Part shown: positions 8,946 to 17,632 of the stretch, piece by piece
How the letters are laid out: each line of letters opens with the position of its first letter
Position numbering within the stretch: position 1 is the first letter of the stretch
DNA from: Prauserella cavernicola
GTDB taxonomy: Bacteria; Actinomycetota; Actinomycetes; Mycobacteriales; Pseudonocardiaceae
DNA: 64,000 nucleotides
Direction of reading: 5' to 3'
Assembly: GCF_016595675.1 (NCBI RefSeq)
Contig: NZ_JAENJH010000002.1
Coordinates: 620,001 to 684,000 of the forward strand
Translations under genes and position numbers: made by a program
The notes under the pieces: generated by a model
Seen by the model: only the letters and a program-made list of their open reading frames with translations
Told to the model about the DNA's origin: nothing
Database searches by the model: none

Positions 8946-10391
8946 GTGAATCACACCACCGCGAAGCAGAATGCGGTGACGGAGCTGATGCGCATCTCGC
9001 CGGTCGCCGACGAGCTCGCCGCGCGCTTCGCCAAGGCGGGGTTCCAGCTGTACCTCGTCGGCGGCAGTGTGCGCGACGCGCTGCTCGGCAGGCTGTCTCC
9101 TGATCTCGACTTCACCACCGATGCCAGGCCCGACCGGATCCAGGCGATCGTCTCCGGCTGGGCCGAGGCCGTCTGGGACACCGGGATCGAGTTCGGCACG
9201 GTCGGGGTCTCGCGCAGAGGCTCGACGCTGGAGATCACCACCTTCCGCGCCGACGTCTACGACCGGGTCGGCCGCAAGCCCGCGGTGTCGTTCGGCGACA
9301 CGATCGAGGGCGACCTGGTCCGCCGCGACTTCACGGTCAACGCCATGGCGGTCGAGCTGTCGACGAAGACGTTCATCGACCCGCACGGCGGGCTCGAGGC
9401 GCTCGCCCGCAAGGTGCTCGACACCCCGGCCACCCCGGAGGAGTCCTTCGCCGACGACCCGCTGCGGATGCTGCGGGCGGCGCGGTTCGTGGCGCAGCTC
9501 GGCTTCGAGCCCGCGCCAAGGGTGGTCACGGCGATGACCGAGATGTCGGGAGAGCTCGAGCGCATCACCGCCGAGCGGGTGCAGGCGGAGCTGTCGAAGC
9601 TGCTCACCGGCGTGGCGCCGAGGCGGGGCATCGAGCTGATGGTCGACACCGGCCTCGCCGAGCACGTGCTGCCGGAGGTACCGGGGATGCGGCTGGCGAT
9701 CGACGAGCACCACCAGCACAAGGACGTCTACCAGCACTCGCTGACCGTGCTCGACCAGGCGATCGAGCTGGAGTCCAGCCACGAGCCGACGTCGGAGCCA
9801 GACCTGGTGCTGCGGCTCGCCGCGCTGCTGCACGACATCGGCAAGCCGGACACGCGCCGCTTCGAACCGGGTGGCGGCGTGAGCTTCCACCACCACGAGG
9901 TCGTGGGCGCGAAGATGGTCCGCAAACGTTTGCGTGCGCTGCGGTATCCCAAGGACGTCGTCAACGACGTCTCCCAGCTCGTGTACCTCCACCTGCGGTT
10001 CCACGGCTACGGCAAGGGCGAGTGGACCGACTCGGCCGTGCGCCGCTACGTCACCGACGCGGACGAGCTGCTGCCCCGGCTGCACAAGCTCGTGCGCGCC
10101 GACTGCACCACTCGCAACCGGCGCAAGGCGGCCGCGCTGCAGAAGTCCTACGACGAGCTCGAGGCCAGGATCGCCAGGATCGCCGAGGACGAGGACCTCA
10201 AGGCCGTCCGGCCGGACCTCGACGGCAACGAGATCATGAAGCTGCTCGGCCTGCCGCCGGGTCCGCTCGTCGGCCAGGCGTGGCGGTTCCTCAAGGAGCT
10301 CAGGCTCGACCGAGGCCCGCTCGACCACGACGAGGCGGTCACCGAGCTGCGCCGGTGGGCCGCCGAGCAGGGCATCGAGCCGCCGGAGTGA
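8946..10391 (+). CDS. pcnA: CCA-adding tRNA nucleotidyltransferase
   Basis: Adds or repairs the 3' CCA of tRNAs from CTP and ATP. The 481-residue protein has the nucleotidyltransferase head (YLVGGSVRDALLGR and the metal-binding DLDFTTDA, residues ~37-60), the tRNA-binding neck and an HD phosphohydrolase domain (LLHDIGKPDT, ~297-306). This combination is typical of actinobacterial class II CCA enzymes. GTG start after a G-rich stretch. The stop overlaps the next gene's GTG (GTGA), so the downstream kinase is translationally coupled. Confidence 0.93.
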   Translation: MNHTTAKQNAVTELMRISPVADELAARFAKAGFQLYLVGGSVRDALLGRLSPDLDFTTDARPDRIQAIVSGWAEAVWDTGIEFGTVGVSRRGSTLEITTFRADVYDRVGRKPAVSFGDTIEGDLVRRDFTVNAMAVELSTKTFIDPHGGLEALARKVLDTPATPEESFADDPLRMLRAARFVAQLGFEPAPRVVTAMTEMSGELERITAERVQAELSKLLTGVAPRRGIELMVDTGLAEHVLPEVPGMRLAIDEHHQHKDVYQHSLTVLDQAIELESSHEPTSEPDLVLRLAALLHDIGKPDTRRFEPGGGVSFHHHEVVGAKMVRKRLRALRYPKDVVNDVSQLVYLHLRFHGYGKGEWTDSAVRRYVTDADELLPRLHKLVRADCTTRNRRKAAALQKSYDELEARIARIAEDEDLKAVRPDLDGNEIMKLLGLPPGPLVGQAWRFLKELRLDRGPLDHDEAVTELRRWAAEQGIEPPE

Positions 10392-11692
10392 CCGCGGGAG
10401 AGCCCGCGGGCAGGCGTGGCAGCTTCCTCGGCGCGCTGCTGCGCGGTGGCGCGCCCGTGCTGGCCAGCTCCACCACCGGGCTCTCCGACGAGCTGGCCGA
10501 CCCGGCTCCGATGCGGGTCGGCCGTAGGCTCCGGCACCTCGCCGGACCCGTCGACACCGGCGTTCGCGACGGGCTGCTGCTGCGCGCGGCGCGCAACGTC
10601 GCACTGGTGCCGATCGCCTACCGGCTGTTGGCCGTCCCGGGCGCCTTCGCGACGTTCGCCGGCAGCGGCGGTGCGGGGCTCGCCCCGGTGGCGGCCGTCG
10701 CGGCCTGTTCTGTGGTGCTCAACCTGCTCGGCGCCCACTGGCTGCTGCGCCGTTCGGCGTATCGCGACGCCACAGCCGCGCTGCTGCTCGGGCTCGACGT
10801 GGTCTTCACGCTCGTGGCCAACCTCGTGATCGGTGCGACCGTGCCGCCGGAGTCGCTCGAGAGCGCAGCCGGCGTGCCCGGCAAGCACCTGCTCGGTGCG
10901 GTGGCTCTGCTGACGTTGGCGCTCGGGGTCGGCTTCGGGGCGGCGCTCGCCGTGCTCGGCATCCCGCTGAGGGCGGCCATGTCGTGGCTGTCCGGCGACG
11001 GCTTCGACCTCGGCGCGGGGCTCACCGAGTTCGGCACCACGCTCGGGGTGCTGCTCACCGCCACGGCCGCGCTCGTGCTGCTCGGGCTGGGCACGCGGCT
11101 GGCGCTCGCCTACGGCATCCGCACTGGACGCCTGGCCGAGCGCGCGGTGCAACAGCGGTACCTACACGACACCGCGTTGCAGGCGCTCGAGGCGATGGCG
11201 CTGCCGGGCGACGGCACCGACGGGGACGCCGAGCGGCTGCGCCGCATCGCGCGAGCCGAGGCGATCGCGCTGCGCGCCAGGCTCGAGTCGGAGTCGGGCG
11301 GGCAGGGCGGCAGGCTCGCCGAGAAGCTCGCGGCCCTGGCCGCCGACATGGCCAGGGACGGGCTGCGGGCGCAGCTCGTCGCGGCCGAGCCCGACGGCGA
11401 GACGCTGTCGGAGGTGCGTCAGATCGCCGTGCGCGACGCGGTGCGGGAGGCCCTGCGCAACACGCTCAAGCACTCCGGCGCCGACACCGCGATCGTCCGA
11501 GTGGAGGAGCGCGACGGCGGCATCGCGACGATCATCCGCGACCATGGCGCCGGCTTCGTCCCCGAGGACCGGACGCCGGGCTTCGGCATCGGCGAGTCGA
11601 TCGTGGCCCGCCTCGCCGAGGTCGGAGGCACGGCGAAGGTCGAGTCGGCGCCGGGCAACGGCACGCGCGTGACGCTCTGGGTGCCGCGCTAG
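10388..11692 (+). CDS. Orphan membrane sensor histidine kinase
   Basis: Predicted NarX/DesK-type histidine kinase, 434 residues. An N-terminal part has about five or six hydrophobic segments (residues ~70-245). The phosphoacceptor motif YLHDTALQALE has His260, and the HATPase domain shows REALRNTLKHS (N box), DHGAGF and a GFGIGESI glycine loop. The start is the GTG that overlaps the pcnA stop. No response regulator is adjacent, and the next gene is convergent. Its signal and partner are unknown. Confidence 0.85.
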   Translation: MTAGEPAGRRGSFLGALLRGGAPVLASSTTGLSDELADPAPMRVGRRLRHLAGPVDTGVRDGLLLRAARNVALVPIAYRLLAVPGAFATFAGSGGAGLAPVAAVAACSVVLNLLGAHWLLRRSAYRDATAALLLGLDVVFTLVANLVIGATVPPESLESAAGVPGKHLLGAVALLTLALGVGFGAALAVLGIPLRAAMSWLSGDGFDLGAGLTEFGTTLGVLLTATAALVLLGLGTRLALAYGIRTGRLAERAVQQRYLHDTALQALEAMALPGDGTDGDAERLRRIARAEAIALRARLESESGGQGGRLAEKLAALAADMARDGLRAQLVAAEPDGETLSEVRQIAVRDAVREALRNTLKHSGADTAIVRVEERDGGIATIIRDHGAGFVPEDRTPGFGIGESIVARLAEVGGTAKVESAPGNGTRVTLWVPR

Positions 11693-13602
11693 GACCTGCG
11701 CTCGAGCGCGCCGCTCTCGACGTGGTGCCCGATCGCCCTCGGCAGCAGGTACGCGACCGCTCCGCCGGGCAACGGCCCCCACGGCCGGGTGACGCCGGTG
11801 AGCACGTGCAGCGGCCTGCGCACCTCGTAGTGGTGGACCTCGTTCTCGCGGTCGAACGCCAGTGACGTCTCCTGGAACGGCGTGCCCTCGGGGTGCACGA
11901 CGTTGCCGCCCTCGTTGCCGTAGCGCAGCACGACCGTGCCCTCGGGCAGCGTGACCAGGCGCTTGCCGTGGAAGTACGTCAGCGGCGGCTCGCCCCGCAG
12001 CGGCATGATCGGCCAGTCCGACACGTGCGGGTGGGCCTCGGCGTCCTCCGGAGCCCCCAGCCTGGTGCGGCCCGGCAGCAGCAGCACCGCGCCGAGCAGC
12101 GCCTGCGCGGCCTCCTGGGCGCGCGCGAAGTAGGCGGGCTCCACCGGCTCACCGCCGTCGTAGCGGGCCACCTCCCAGCCCTGCGGCGTGCGGCTCAGGC
12201 ACCACGCGCCGTCGGCGCGCTCGCCGACGCGGTAGGCGCTCTGCGCGACGCCGTACTCGGCGAGCCGCGTGCGCAGCACGGCCAGCACCTCCGACGCCCG
12301 CAGTGCGGGCTTGGGCTCCTGCCCGCGCTCGACGCGGGTGACGGCGTCGGGCTCGGCGAGGTCCTCCGCGGTCTGGGGCGGATGCGGTCGTCCGGCGACC
12401 TCGGCCTCGGCCGTGGCGCGGACGCGCCGGGGCACGTACGGCGTGCGGTAGTCCTGCGCGCGGATGTGGTCGAGCAGGTCGGCCTCCGGCGGCACCCCGT
12501 ACTTGCGCAGGTAGTGCGGCACGGCGGCGGGCCAGACCCACACGCCGTCGGTGTGGAAGGCGTCGGGCACGTTCGGCGGCCCACCTGGCACGAAGATGTC
12601 CGGCAGCGAGCCGGGCCGTCCGGCCGCCACCGGTGCGCGGTACAGGTAGCCGAGGATGCGCTGCGCCTCGTCCTGCGGCACCGGCGGGCGGTTGACCACG
12701 GGCTTCTCGCCCTCGGCGTGGCTGTCGACCACCCTTGCGTGCCGCAACGTCACGTCCAGCGGGAGCCCCGCCTTCGCCGTGAGCCAGGCGGGCGCGTGCT
12801 TGCGCGGGTAGTAGCCGAGTTCGGCCTCGTAGCTGCGGGCCGTGGTGCGGCCGGCGGGCGCGAGCCGCCAGCTGGGCTCGGTGTCGGCGTCGTAGTCGAA
12901 GTCGAAGTTCGAGCCGGAGTCCAGCGTGAACGTGCCCTGGAACCAGGTGCCGGTGTCGGGCTCGTACATCGCCGAACGCAGCTGGGCGAAGAGCTGGCCC
13001 AGCTCGGGCGGGGCCGACAGCGACACCGCGACGTCGCCTGCCACGGCCCGCACCTCGAGCTCGGAGTAGTCGCCGACCTGGCGGAACTGCGCCCCGACGC
13101 GTTGCCAGCCCGACGGCAGGAAGCTCAGGATCGTGCGGCCGATGGCCCGTAGCAGCGCCTGCGTGTCGCCGCTGCCCGGTGTGGTGCGCGGCGCGCCCTC
13201 CTCGGCGAAGTCGTGCCGCTCCTGCCAGAGGACGCTCAGGCTCTCCGGGTCGTCGGTGGCGGCCGTGAAGTCGGTGAGGCCCAGCTCGGCGGCCACGCGT
13301 TCGTCGCGGCCTGCCCAGCGCAGCGTCAGCTCACCGGCTCCCGAGCGCGGTTCGACGCGGTAGGGCTCGTCGTCGTAGCTGGCGTAGGTGTGGATGGCGA
13401 ACGTCGCGTTGGCCTCGGCGGCCGGCACGACCTTCGCGGGCGATCCGTTCCACTCGGTGTCGAAGCCCTCCGGCGGTTCGCCGGCCGGGGCGACGAGCAG
13501 CACGCTCTCGTCCGCGGTCGATCGTCTGGCTCGGAAAATCCGGCCGTTCCACAGCGCGTACAACGCGTCGGGTCGGTCGGCCACCTCAGCTCGATAGCGC
13601 AC
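11689..13602 (-). CDS. Large TNT-domain protein, probably lacking NADase catalytic residues
   Basis: A 637-residue protein whose last ~85 residues match the fold of the tuberculosis necrotizing toxin (TNT) NAD-glycohydrolase family: LPEGTVVLRYGNEGG, HPEGTPFQETSL, then RPWGPLPGGAVAYLL. The usual Gln after the GG motif (GGxxQ) is Ala here, and the Arg of the (E)QRxL motif is Thr, so activity is doubtful. The ~550-residue N-terminal part has several short alpha/beta modules that I do not recognise, and no signal peptide is visible. GTG start after AGGGGGG. It follows the YbaB-like gene by 29 bases and shares a CTAG with the convergent kinase's stop. Confidence 0.7.
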   Translation of the reverse strand: MRYRAEVADRPDALYALWNGRIFRARRSTADESVLLVAPAGEPPEGFDTEWNGSPAKVVPAAEANATFAIHTYASYDDEPYRVEPRSGAGELTLRWAGRDERVAAELGLTDFTAATDDPESLSVLWQERHDFAEEGAPRTTPGSGDTQALLRAIGRTILSFLPSGWQRVGAQFRQVGDYSELEVRAVAGDVAVSLSAPPELGQLFAQLRSAMYEPDTGTWFQGTFTLDSGSNFDFDYDADTEPSWRLAPAGRTTARSYEAELGYYPRKHAPAWLTAKAGLPLDVTLRHARVVDSHAEGEKPVVNRPPVPQDEAQRILGYLYRAPVAAGRPGSLPDIFVPGGPPNVPDAFHTDGVWVWPAAVPHYLRKYGVPPEADLLDHIRAQDYRTPYVPRRVRATAEAEVAGRPHPPQTAEDLAEPDAVTRVERGQEPKPALRASEVLAVLRTRLAEYGVAQSAYRVGERADGAWCLSRTPQGWEVARYDGGEPVEPAYFARAQEAAQALLGAVLLLPGRTRLGAPEDAEAHPHVSDWPIMPLRGEPPLTYFHGKRLVTLPEGTVVLRYGNEGGNVVHPEGTPFQETSLAFDRENEVHHYEVRRPLHVLTGVTRPWGPLPGGAVAYLLPRAIGHHVESGALERRS

Positions 13603-13631
13603 GAGTCCCCCCTGGAGTCACCTCACCTTAA

Positions 13632-13904
13632 TTAAACCTTCCGGGTGCTCCGGTGGCGCCTGGGAGTCGGCCGCGGGGGCACGGATGGCGGAGCGGCCGT
13701 GGGGCCCTCGTCCTGCCGGGCGCGGGTCGCGCCCTGGCGGACGACGTCGAGCACCGTCTCGGCCAATGCGGCCGGGTCGGTGCCCTCAAACGCGCTCGGC
13801 GCGAACTCGAGCCCGGTCAGTGCCCCGGTGGAATCAACGGTGGCGCGGACGAGACCGTCTCGCGATGTGACGGTCGCCGACGCTGGGTTACCAGCTATGG
13901 TCAC
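13632..13904 (-). CDS. YbaB/EbfC-like small protein
   Basis: A 90-residue protein with the core of the YbaB/EbfC nucleoid-associated family (VTSRDGLVRATVDSTGALTG, then a helix LAETVLDVVRQGATRA) and a Pro/Arg-rich tail. Family members form dimers that bind DNA or act as adaptors. Short versions are common next to type VII secretion and toxin-like genes in actinomycetes. It lies 9 bases after the MFS gene and 29 bases before the TNT-domain gene, so the three are probably co-transcribed. Confidence 0.7.
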   Translation of the reverse strand: MTIAGNPASATVTSRDGLVRATVDSTGALTGLEFAPSAFEGTDPAALAETVLDVVRQGATRARQDEGPTAAPPSVPPRPTPRRHRSTRKV

Positions 13905-13913
13905 CCGCTCACC

Positions 13914-15206
13914 CTAACGGGTGGCGATGAGATATCCGGCGATACCGACCAGGTAGAGGCCGATCGCGACGAAAAGCAACGCGGGCGACTGCCCGTCGAG
14001 CGGCACGAACGCGGCCGCCAACGACACCGCGGCCACCTGGGTGGTGTTGAAGAGCGTGTCGTAGAGCGCGAAGACCCGGCCCCGCGTCTCGTCGCCGATG
14101 TCGCGCTGCACGGCGGCGTCGACGCACAGCTTGAGCACCTGGCCGGCGGCGGTGATCACGAACGCCGCGAGCAACACGGTGGGCAGCACCAGCGGCAACC
14201 CGAGCGCGGCCTGCGCCAGCGCGGCGACGGCCAGTCCCGACACCACGGTGCCGCGCCTGCCGAACCGCGCCACCAATCTCGGAGTGAACACCCCGGCCAG
14301 CAGGATGCCAGCCCCGCCCATCAGTGCCAGCTGGCCGATTCCGGGCATCCCGGCCTTGAGCGGGCCGATGTCGGAGAACGAGTAGCGCATCAGCAGCACG
14401 GTGAGCAGCAGCGAGATGCCGAACGCGGCCCGGTGGGCCAGCAGCGCGACGAGCCCGGCCCGCACGCTCGGCGTCCGCGCGGCAGCTCTGGCGCCGGAGG
14501 CGAGACCCGAGGCCACGGCGGCGAGCGCGTTGGCTGGCTCGTCCACCGTGTCGGGGCCGAGGCTGCCGCGGGCGAACCGGCTCGCCAGCGCCGCGCCGGC
14601 CACGGAGCCGAGCACGGCGAACGACGTGGTCCACGCGGATCCGGTGTCGCCCGCGCCGAACACGGCGCGCAGCCCGATGGCGCACGCACCGCCCAGCACG
14701 GCGATGGTCGCGCCGACGGTGGCCGACAACGCGTTGGCCGTGACGATCCGCTCGGGTGGCACGACGTGGGGCAGCGAGGCCGACAGTCCGGCGCCCGCGA
14801 ACCGCGAGATGCCCATCACCAGCAGCGCCAGCGAGAACAGTGGCACGCCCTCGAGTCCGGCGCCGAGGCCCGCCGCCGCGGCGACGATCGCGAACCCGCG
14901 CAGCACGTTGGCGAGCACGAGCACGCGGCGGCGGTCCCAGCGGTCGAGCAACGCGCCCGCGAAGGGACCGACGAGCGAGTACGGCAGCAGCAGTGCGGCG
15001 AACCCGCCCGCGATCGTCAGCGGGTCGGCCGCCCGCTCGGGGTTGAACAGCACCGCGCCCGCGAGGCCGGCCTGGAAGGCGCCGTCGCCCCAGTGCATGG
15101 AGAAGCGCAGGTAGAGGAGTTTGCGGAACTCGCCGATGGCGAGCAGAGCGCCAGGCGCGGCCAGTCGCGCGCCCGGCCGCGTTCCCGGCCGTGTTCCCGT
15201 TGTCAC
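13914..15206 (-). CDS. MFS transporter (Rv0037c-like)
   Basis: Integral membrane protein of 430 residues with about 12 hydrophobic segments and the MFS motif-A region GALLDRWDRRRVLVLAN (residues ~83-99). The substrate is unknown. It is divergent from yqgE, as Rv0037c is from Rv0038 in M. tuberculosis, which supports orthology. The GTG start at 15206 has TAGGCT 8 bases upstream and no Shine-Dalgarno, so it may be leaderless. Confidence 0.85.
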   Translation of the reverse strand: MTTGTRPGTRPGARLAAPGALLAIGEFRKLLYLRFSMHWGDGAFQAGLAGAVLFNPERAADPLTIAGGFAALLLPYSLVGPFAGALLDRWDRRRVLVLANVLRGFAIVAAAAGLGAGLEGVPLFSLALLVMGISRFAGAGLSASLPHVVPPERIVTANALSATVGATIAVLGGACAIGLRAVFGAGDTGSAWTTSFAVLGSVAGAALASRFARGSLGPDTVDEPANALAAVASGLASGARAAARTPSVRAGLVALLAHRAAFGISLLLTVLLMRYSFSDIGPLKAGMPGIGQLALMGGAGILLAGVFTPRLVARFGRRGTVVSGLAVAALAQAALGLPLVLPTVLLAAFVITAAGQVLKLCVDAAVQRDIGDETRGRVFALYDTLFNTTQVAAVSLAAAFVPLDGQSPALLFVAIGLYLVGIAGYLIATR

Positions 15207-15304
15207 GAGTTCTCAGCCTAGGCCCGGTCCGGGTTCGCGGCTTGCGCTGCGAAGTGACACAGCACCGTGACTCCACGCGACAACGCGAGTGGGATCATGG
15301 ACGC

Positions 15305-15877
15305 GTGCGAGCGGACGCCGAGGTTGAGCCAGGAACACTCCTGGTCGCTGCCCCCACGATGTTCGACCCGAACTTTCGCCGGACCGTGGTGTTCGTGATC
15401 GACCACCGCGACGAAGGCACGCTCGGGGTCGTCCTCAACCGGCCCAGTGATGTGCCGGTCGACGACGTGCTGCCCAGCTGGGGCGAGCACGTCGTCGAAC
15501 CGCAGGCGGTGTTCGTCGGCGGGCCGGTCGAGAAGAAGACGGCGCTGTGCCTGGCGGCGCTGCGTACGGGCGAGACGGCGGCGAGCGTGCCCGGCGTGAT
15601 CGCGGTGCGCGGGCCCGTCGCGCTGGTCGATCTCGACGCCGATCCCGACGAGCTGGTGCCGAAGGTGCGAGGGCTGCGGGTGTTCGCCGGTTACGCCGGC
15701 TGGGACGCGGGACAGCTGGCTGGCGAGATCGACAGGGGCGACTGGCTGATCGTGCCCGCGCTGCCGAGCGACGTGCTGGCCACGCCGAATCACGACCTGT
15801 GGGGTCAGGTGCTGCGCCGACAGGGCCTGCCGACGGCGCTACTGGCCACGCATCCCGGCGACCTGCAGCGGAACTGA
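15305..15877 (+). CDS. YqgE/AlgH family protein
   Basis: Conserved protein of unknown molecular function, 190 residues, equivalent to Rv0038. The family signature is clear: GTLGVVLNRPSD, FVGGPVEKKTALCL, FAGYAGWDAGQLAGEI and DLWGQVLRRQ near the end. GTG at 15305 gives the family's usual length; longer in-frame extensions upstream would be atypical. It lies in the same divergent arrangement with the MFS gene as in mycobacteria. Confidence 0.9.
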   Translation: MRADAEVEPGTLLVAAPTMFDPNFRRTVVFVIDHRDEGTLGVVLNRPSDVPVDDVLPSWGEHVVEPQAVFVGGPVEKKTALCLAALRTGETAASVPGVIAVRGPVALVDLDADPDELVPKVRGLRVFAGYAGWDAGQLAGEIDRGDWLIVPALPSDVLATPNHDLWGQVLRRQGLPTALLATHPGDLQRN

Positions 15878-15891
15878 GCCGCTAGGTACAG

Positions 15892-16341
15892 CTAGGAGGT
15901 GGCGGCGTCGGTCTTGGCGCCGGTCAGCGCCCCGCAGCCGCCGCACGGGCAGCCCGCGCACCCGGCCGGGACCTCGGGCTCGGGCTCCGGCACGGCGCTC
16001 GCCGCGCGGTGACCGAGCACGCCGCCGCCCGCCACCAGCGCGAACATGCCGGCGAGCCCGAGCACCGTGGCGATGATGACGCCGAGGGTGCTGGGCATGA
16101 CCAGACCGGCCACACCGGCGAGCACACCCACCGCGCCGGCGGCGATCGTCGGCAGTCCGGCGACCTTGTTGGCGACACGGAACGCCTCGTCGCTGCGCAA
16201 TGTGGCCGCGGTGCGCACCCCGGCGCCGCGCTTGGCCGGAAGTTTCTCGCGCAGGCCGAGGAAACCTCCCCAGCCGACCAGCACGCCGAGGATGACGGGA
16301 ATCAACGCGACCACGAACACGCGACCGAGAATACGTGCCAT
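15892..16341 (-). CDS. SdpI-like small membrane protein with cysteine-rich tail
   Basis: A 149-residue membrane protein: one N-terminal helix (~5-27) and two further helices (~64-88, ~92-112). The loop GVRTAATLRSDEAFRVANKV resembles the SdpI family consensus (G.RT..T..S...W..AN). The C-terminal tail contains GCAGCPCGGCG, four closely spaced cysteines that could bind metal or form disulfides. The SdpI relatives of Bacillus give immunity to a killing peptide; that role is not implied here. It ends 14 bases from the convergent yqgE. Confidence 0.65.
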   Translation of the reverse strand: MARILGRVFVVALIPVILGVLVGWGGFLGLREKLPAKRGAGVRTAATLRSDEAFRVANKVAGLPTIAAGAVGVLAGVAGLVMPSTLGVIIATVLGLAGMFALVAGGGVLGHRAASAVPEPEPEVPAGCAGCPCGGCGALTGAKTDAATS

Positions 16342-16386
16342 CCCACGGTCACCTTGTCGACACCCGGATCCTGTGTGCTGAACGCC

Positions 16387-17484
16387 ATGTCCCGCACCTT
16401 GATCGCGAGCGGCCTGCTCGGCGCGCTCTGCCTGTCCCTCGTCGCCGTCCCCGCCTCCGCCGACTCCCGGGGAGTCCGGGTGCTCGGCGAGACCACCGTC
16501 CCGACCGGCCTGAGCTTCGAGGGCACCACGGTCGGCGGTCTCTCCGGCATCGACCGCGACCCACGCACCGGCGACTACGTGCTGATCAGCGACGACCGTT
16601 CGGAGCGGCAGCCCGCCCGCTTCTACACGGCCAGGATCGACGTCACGGCCGACGGGCTCGGCGACGTGGTTTTCACCGGAACCCACCCGTTCACCGGCCC
16701 CGACGGCGAGACCTACCCGGAGAACTCGGTCGATCCCGAGGAGCTGCGGGTGGACCCGTGGCGTGGCGGCTACCTCTGGAGCCAGGAGGGCGAGCGCGGC
16801 GAGACCGGGCTCGCCGATCCGTCGGTGGGGGAGGCGACGCGCACCGGCGCGTATGTGCGTGACCTGCCCATTCCGGCTAACCACCGCATGACCGAGACGG
16901 CAGGCCCCCGGCAGAACCAGGCACTGGAGGCCATGACGTTCGCCGCGCACGGCGCGCTGGTGGTGACGGCGATGGAGGGTCCGCTGCTGCAGGACGGGCC
17001 CGAGGCGACGCCGGAGCACGGCGCGCTCTCGCGGATCACCGTGCAGGGCAGGGTCGGTCCCGTACTCGCGCAGTACGCCTACCCGCAGGAGCCGATCTTC
17101 GCGGCGCCCTCGCCCGGTGGCTCCGCCAACAACGGCGTGACGTCGATCCTGGCGTCGAACCCCGGCGACCCGACGCGCCACCTCGTGCTGGAGCGCGCGT
17201 ACGCGGCGGGCGTGGGCAACCGGGTGCGGATCTTCGAGATCGACACGAGCGGGGCGACCAACGTGCTGCGCACCGGCTCGCTCGCCGAGGCCCGGCACAT
17301 GCGACCGGTGAGCAAGCGGCTGGTCGCCGACCTCGCCGACCTGCCGCTCTCCCACGTCGACAACATCGAGGGCATGACGTGGGGCCCTCGGCTCGCCACC
17401 GGTGAGCGCAGCTTGCTGCTCGTCAGCGACGACAACTTCTCCGCGAACCAGGTGACGCAGGTCATCGCCCTCGCGTTGAGGTAG
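16387..17484 (+). CDS. Secreted phytase-like esterase domain protein
   Basis: Secreted protein of 365 residues belonging to the esterase-like activity of phytase family (beta-propeller). The signal peptide spans ~1-25 (ending PASADS), followed by family blocks GGLSGIDRDPRTGDYVLISD, PENSVDPEELRVDP, NQALEAMTF and HVDNIEGMTWGP. These acidic loops normally bind calcium. The substrate is not predictable. The ATG at 16387 is only 45 bases from the divergent SdpI-like gene. Confidence 0.85.
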   Translation: MSRTLIASGLLGALCLSLVAVPASADSRGVRVLGETTVPTGLSFEGTTVGGLSGIDRDPRTGDYVLISDDRSERQPARFYTARIDVTADGLGDVVFTGTHPFTGPDGETYPENSVDPEELRVDPWRGGYLWSQEGERGETGLADPSVGEATRTGAYVRDLPIPANHRMTETAGPRQNQALEAMTFAAHGALVVTAMEGPLLQDGPEATPEHGALSRITVQGRVGPVLAQYAYPQEPIFAAPSPGGSANNGVTSILASNPGDPTRHLVLERAYAAGVGNRVRIFEIDTSGATNVLRTGSLAEARHMRPVSKRLVADLADLPLSHVDNIEGMTWGPRLATGERSLLLVSDDNFSANQVTQVIALALR

Positions 17485-17514
17485 GCCTTAGAAAAACGCG
17501 TGGCTCGGAGCGGC

Positions 17515-17520
17515 TACCAT
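17515..17520 (+). promoter_or_regulatory. -10 element of the leuS leader transcript
   Basis: TACCAT ends 6 bases before the GTG of the leader peptide at 17527, so the leader peptide message is probably leaderless. The leader is followed by hairpins and leuS. Confidence 0.5.
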
Positions 17521-17526
17521 AAACCC

Positions 17527-17565
17527 GTGCATTCGGCCAGCCTGCTCCTTAGCCGGCCGCACTGA
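17527..17565 (+). CDS. leuS leader peptide with three tandem leucine codons
   Basis: A 12-codon frame beginning GTG at 17527 encodes VHSASLLLSRPH and stops at TGA 17563-17565. Three consecutive leucine codons (CTG CTC CTT, 17542-17550) lie just before a long hairpin and a terminator-like hairpin upstream of leuS. This is the arrangement of a ribosome-mediated attenuator sensing charged leucyl-tRNA, and leuS makes exactly that product. Classical attenuators have been predicted by comparative genomics upstream of leuS in some Streptomyces. The peptide is too short for statistical proof; position and composition carry the call. Confidence 0.65.
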   Translation: MHSASLLLSRPH

Positions 17566-17632
17566 CCGGAGAAGCTCCGGCCGGTGCGGCGAACCCCTCA
17601 CGCCCCTGTGGCTGAGGGGTCGCGTTGTTTCT
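17556..17632 (+). promoter_or_regulatory. leuS: Transcription attenuator region of leuS
   Basis: First hairpin: GCCGCAC (17556-17562) pairs with GTGCGGC (17584-17590), and inside it CCGGAG (17566-17571) pairs with CTCCGG (17575-17580). The leader stop codon lies in the internal loop between the two stems. Second hairpin: ACCCCTCA (17593-17600) pairs with TGAGGGGT (17613-17620), followed by a T-rich run (17621-17632), a plausible terminator. I could not identify an unambiguous antiterminator pairing; CCGGCC (17553-17558) with GGCCGG (17579-17584) is one alternative. Confidence 0.6.
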
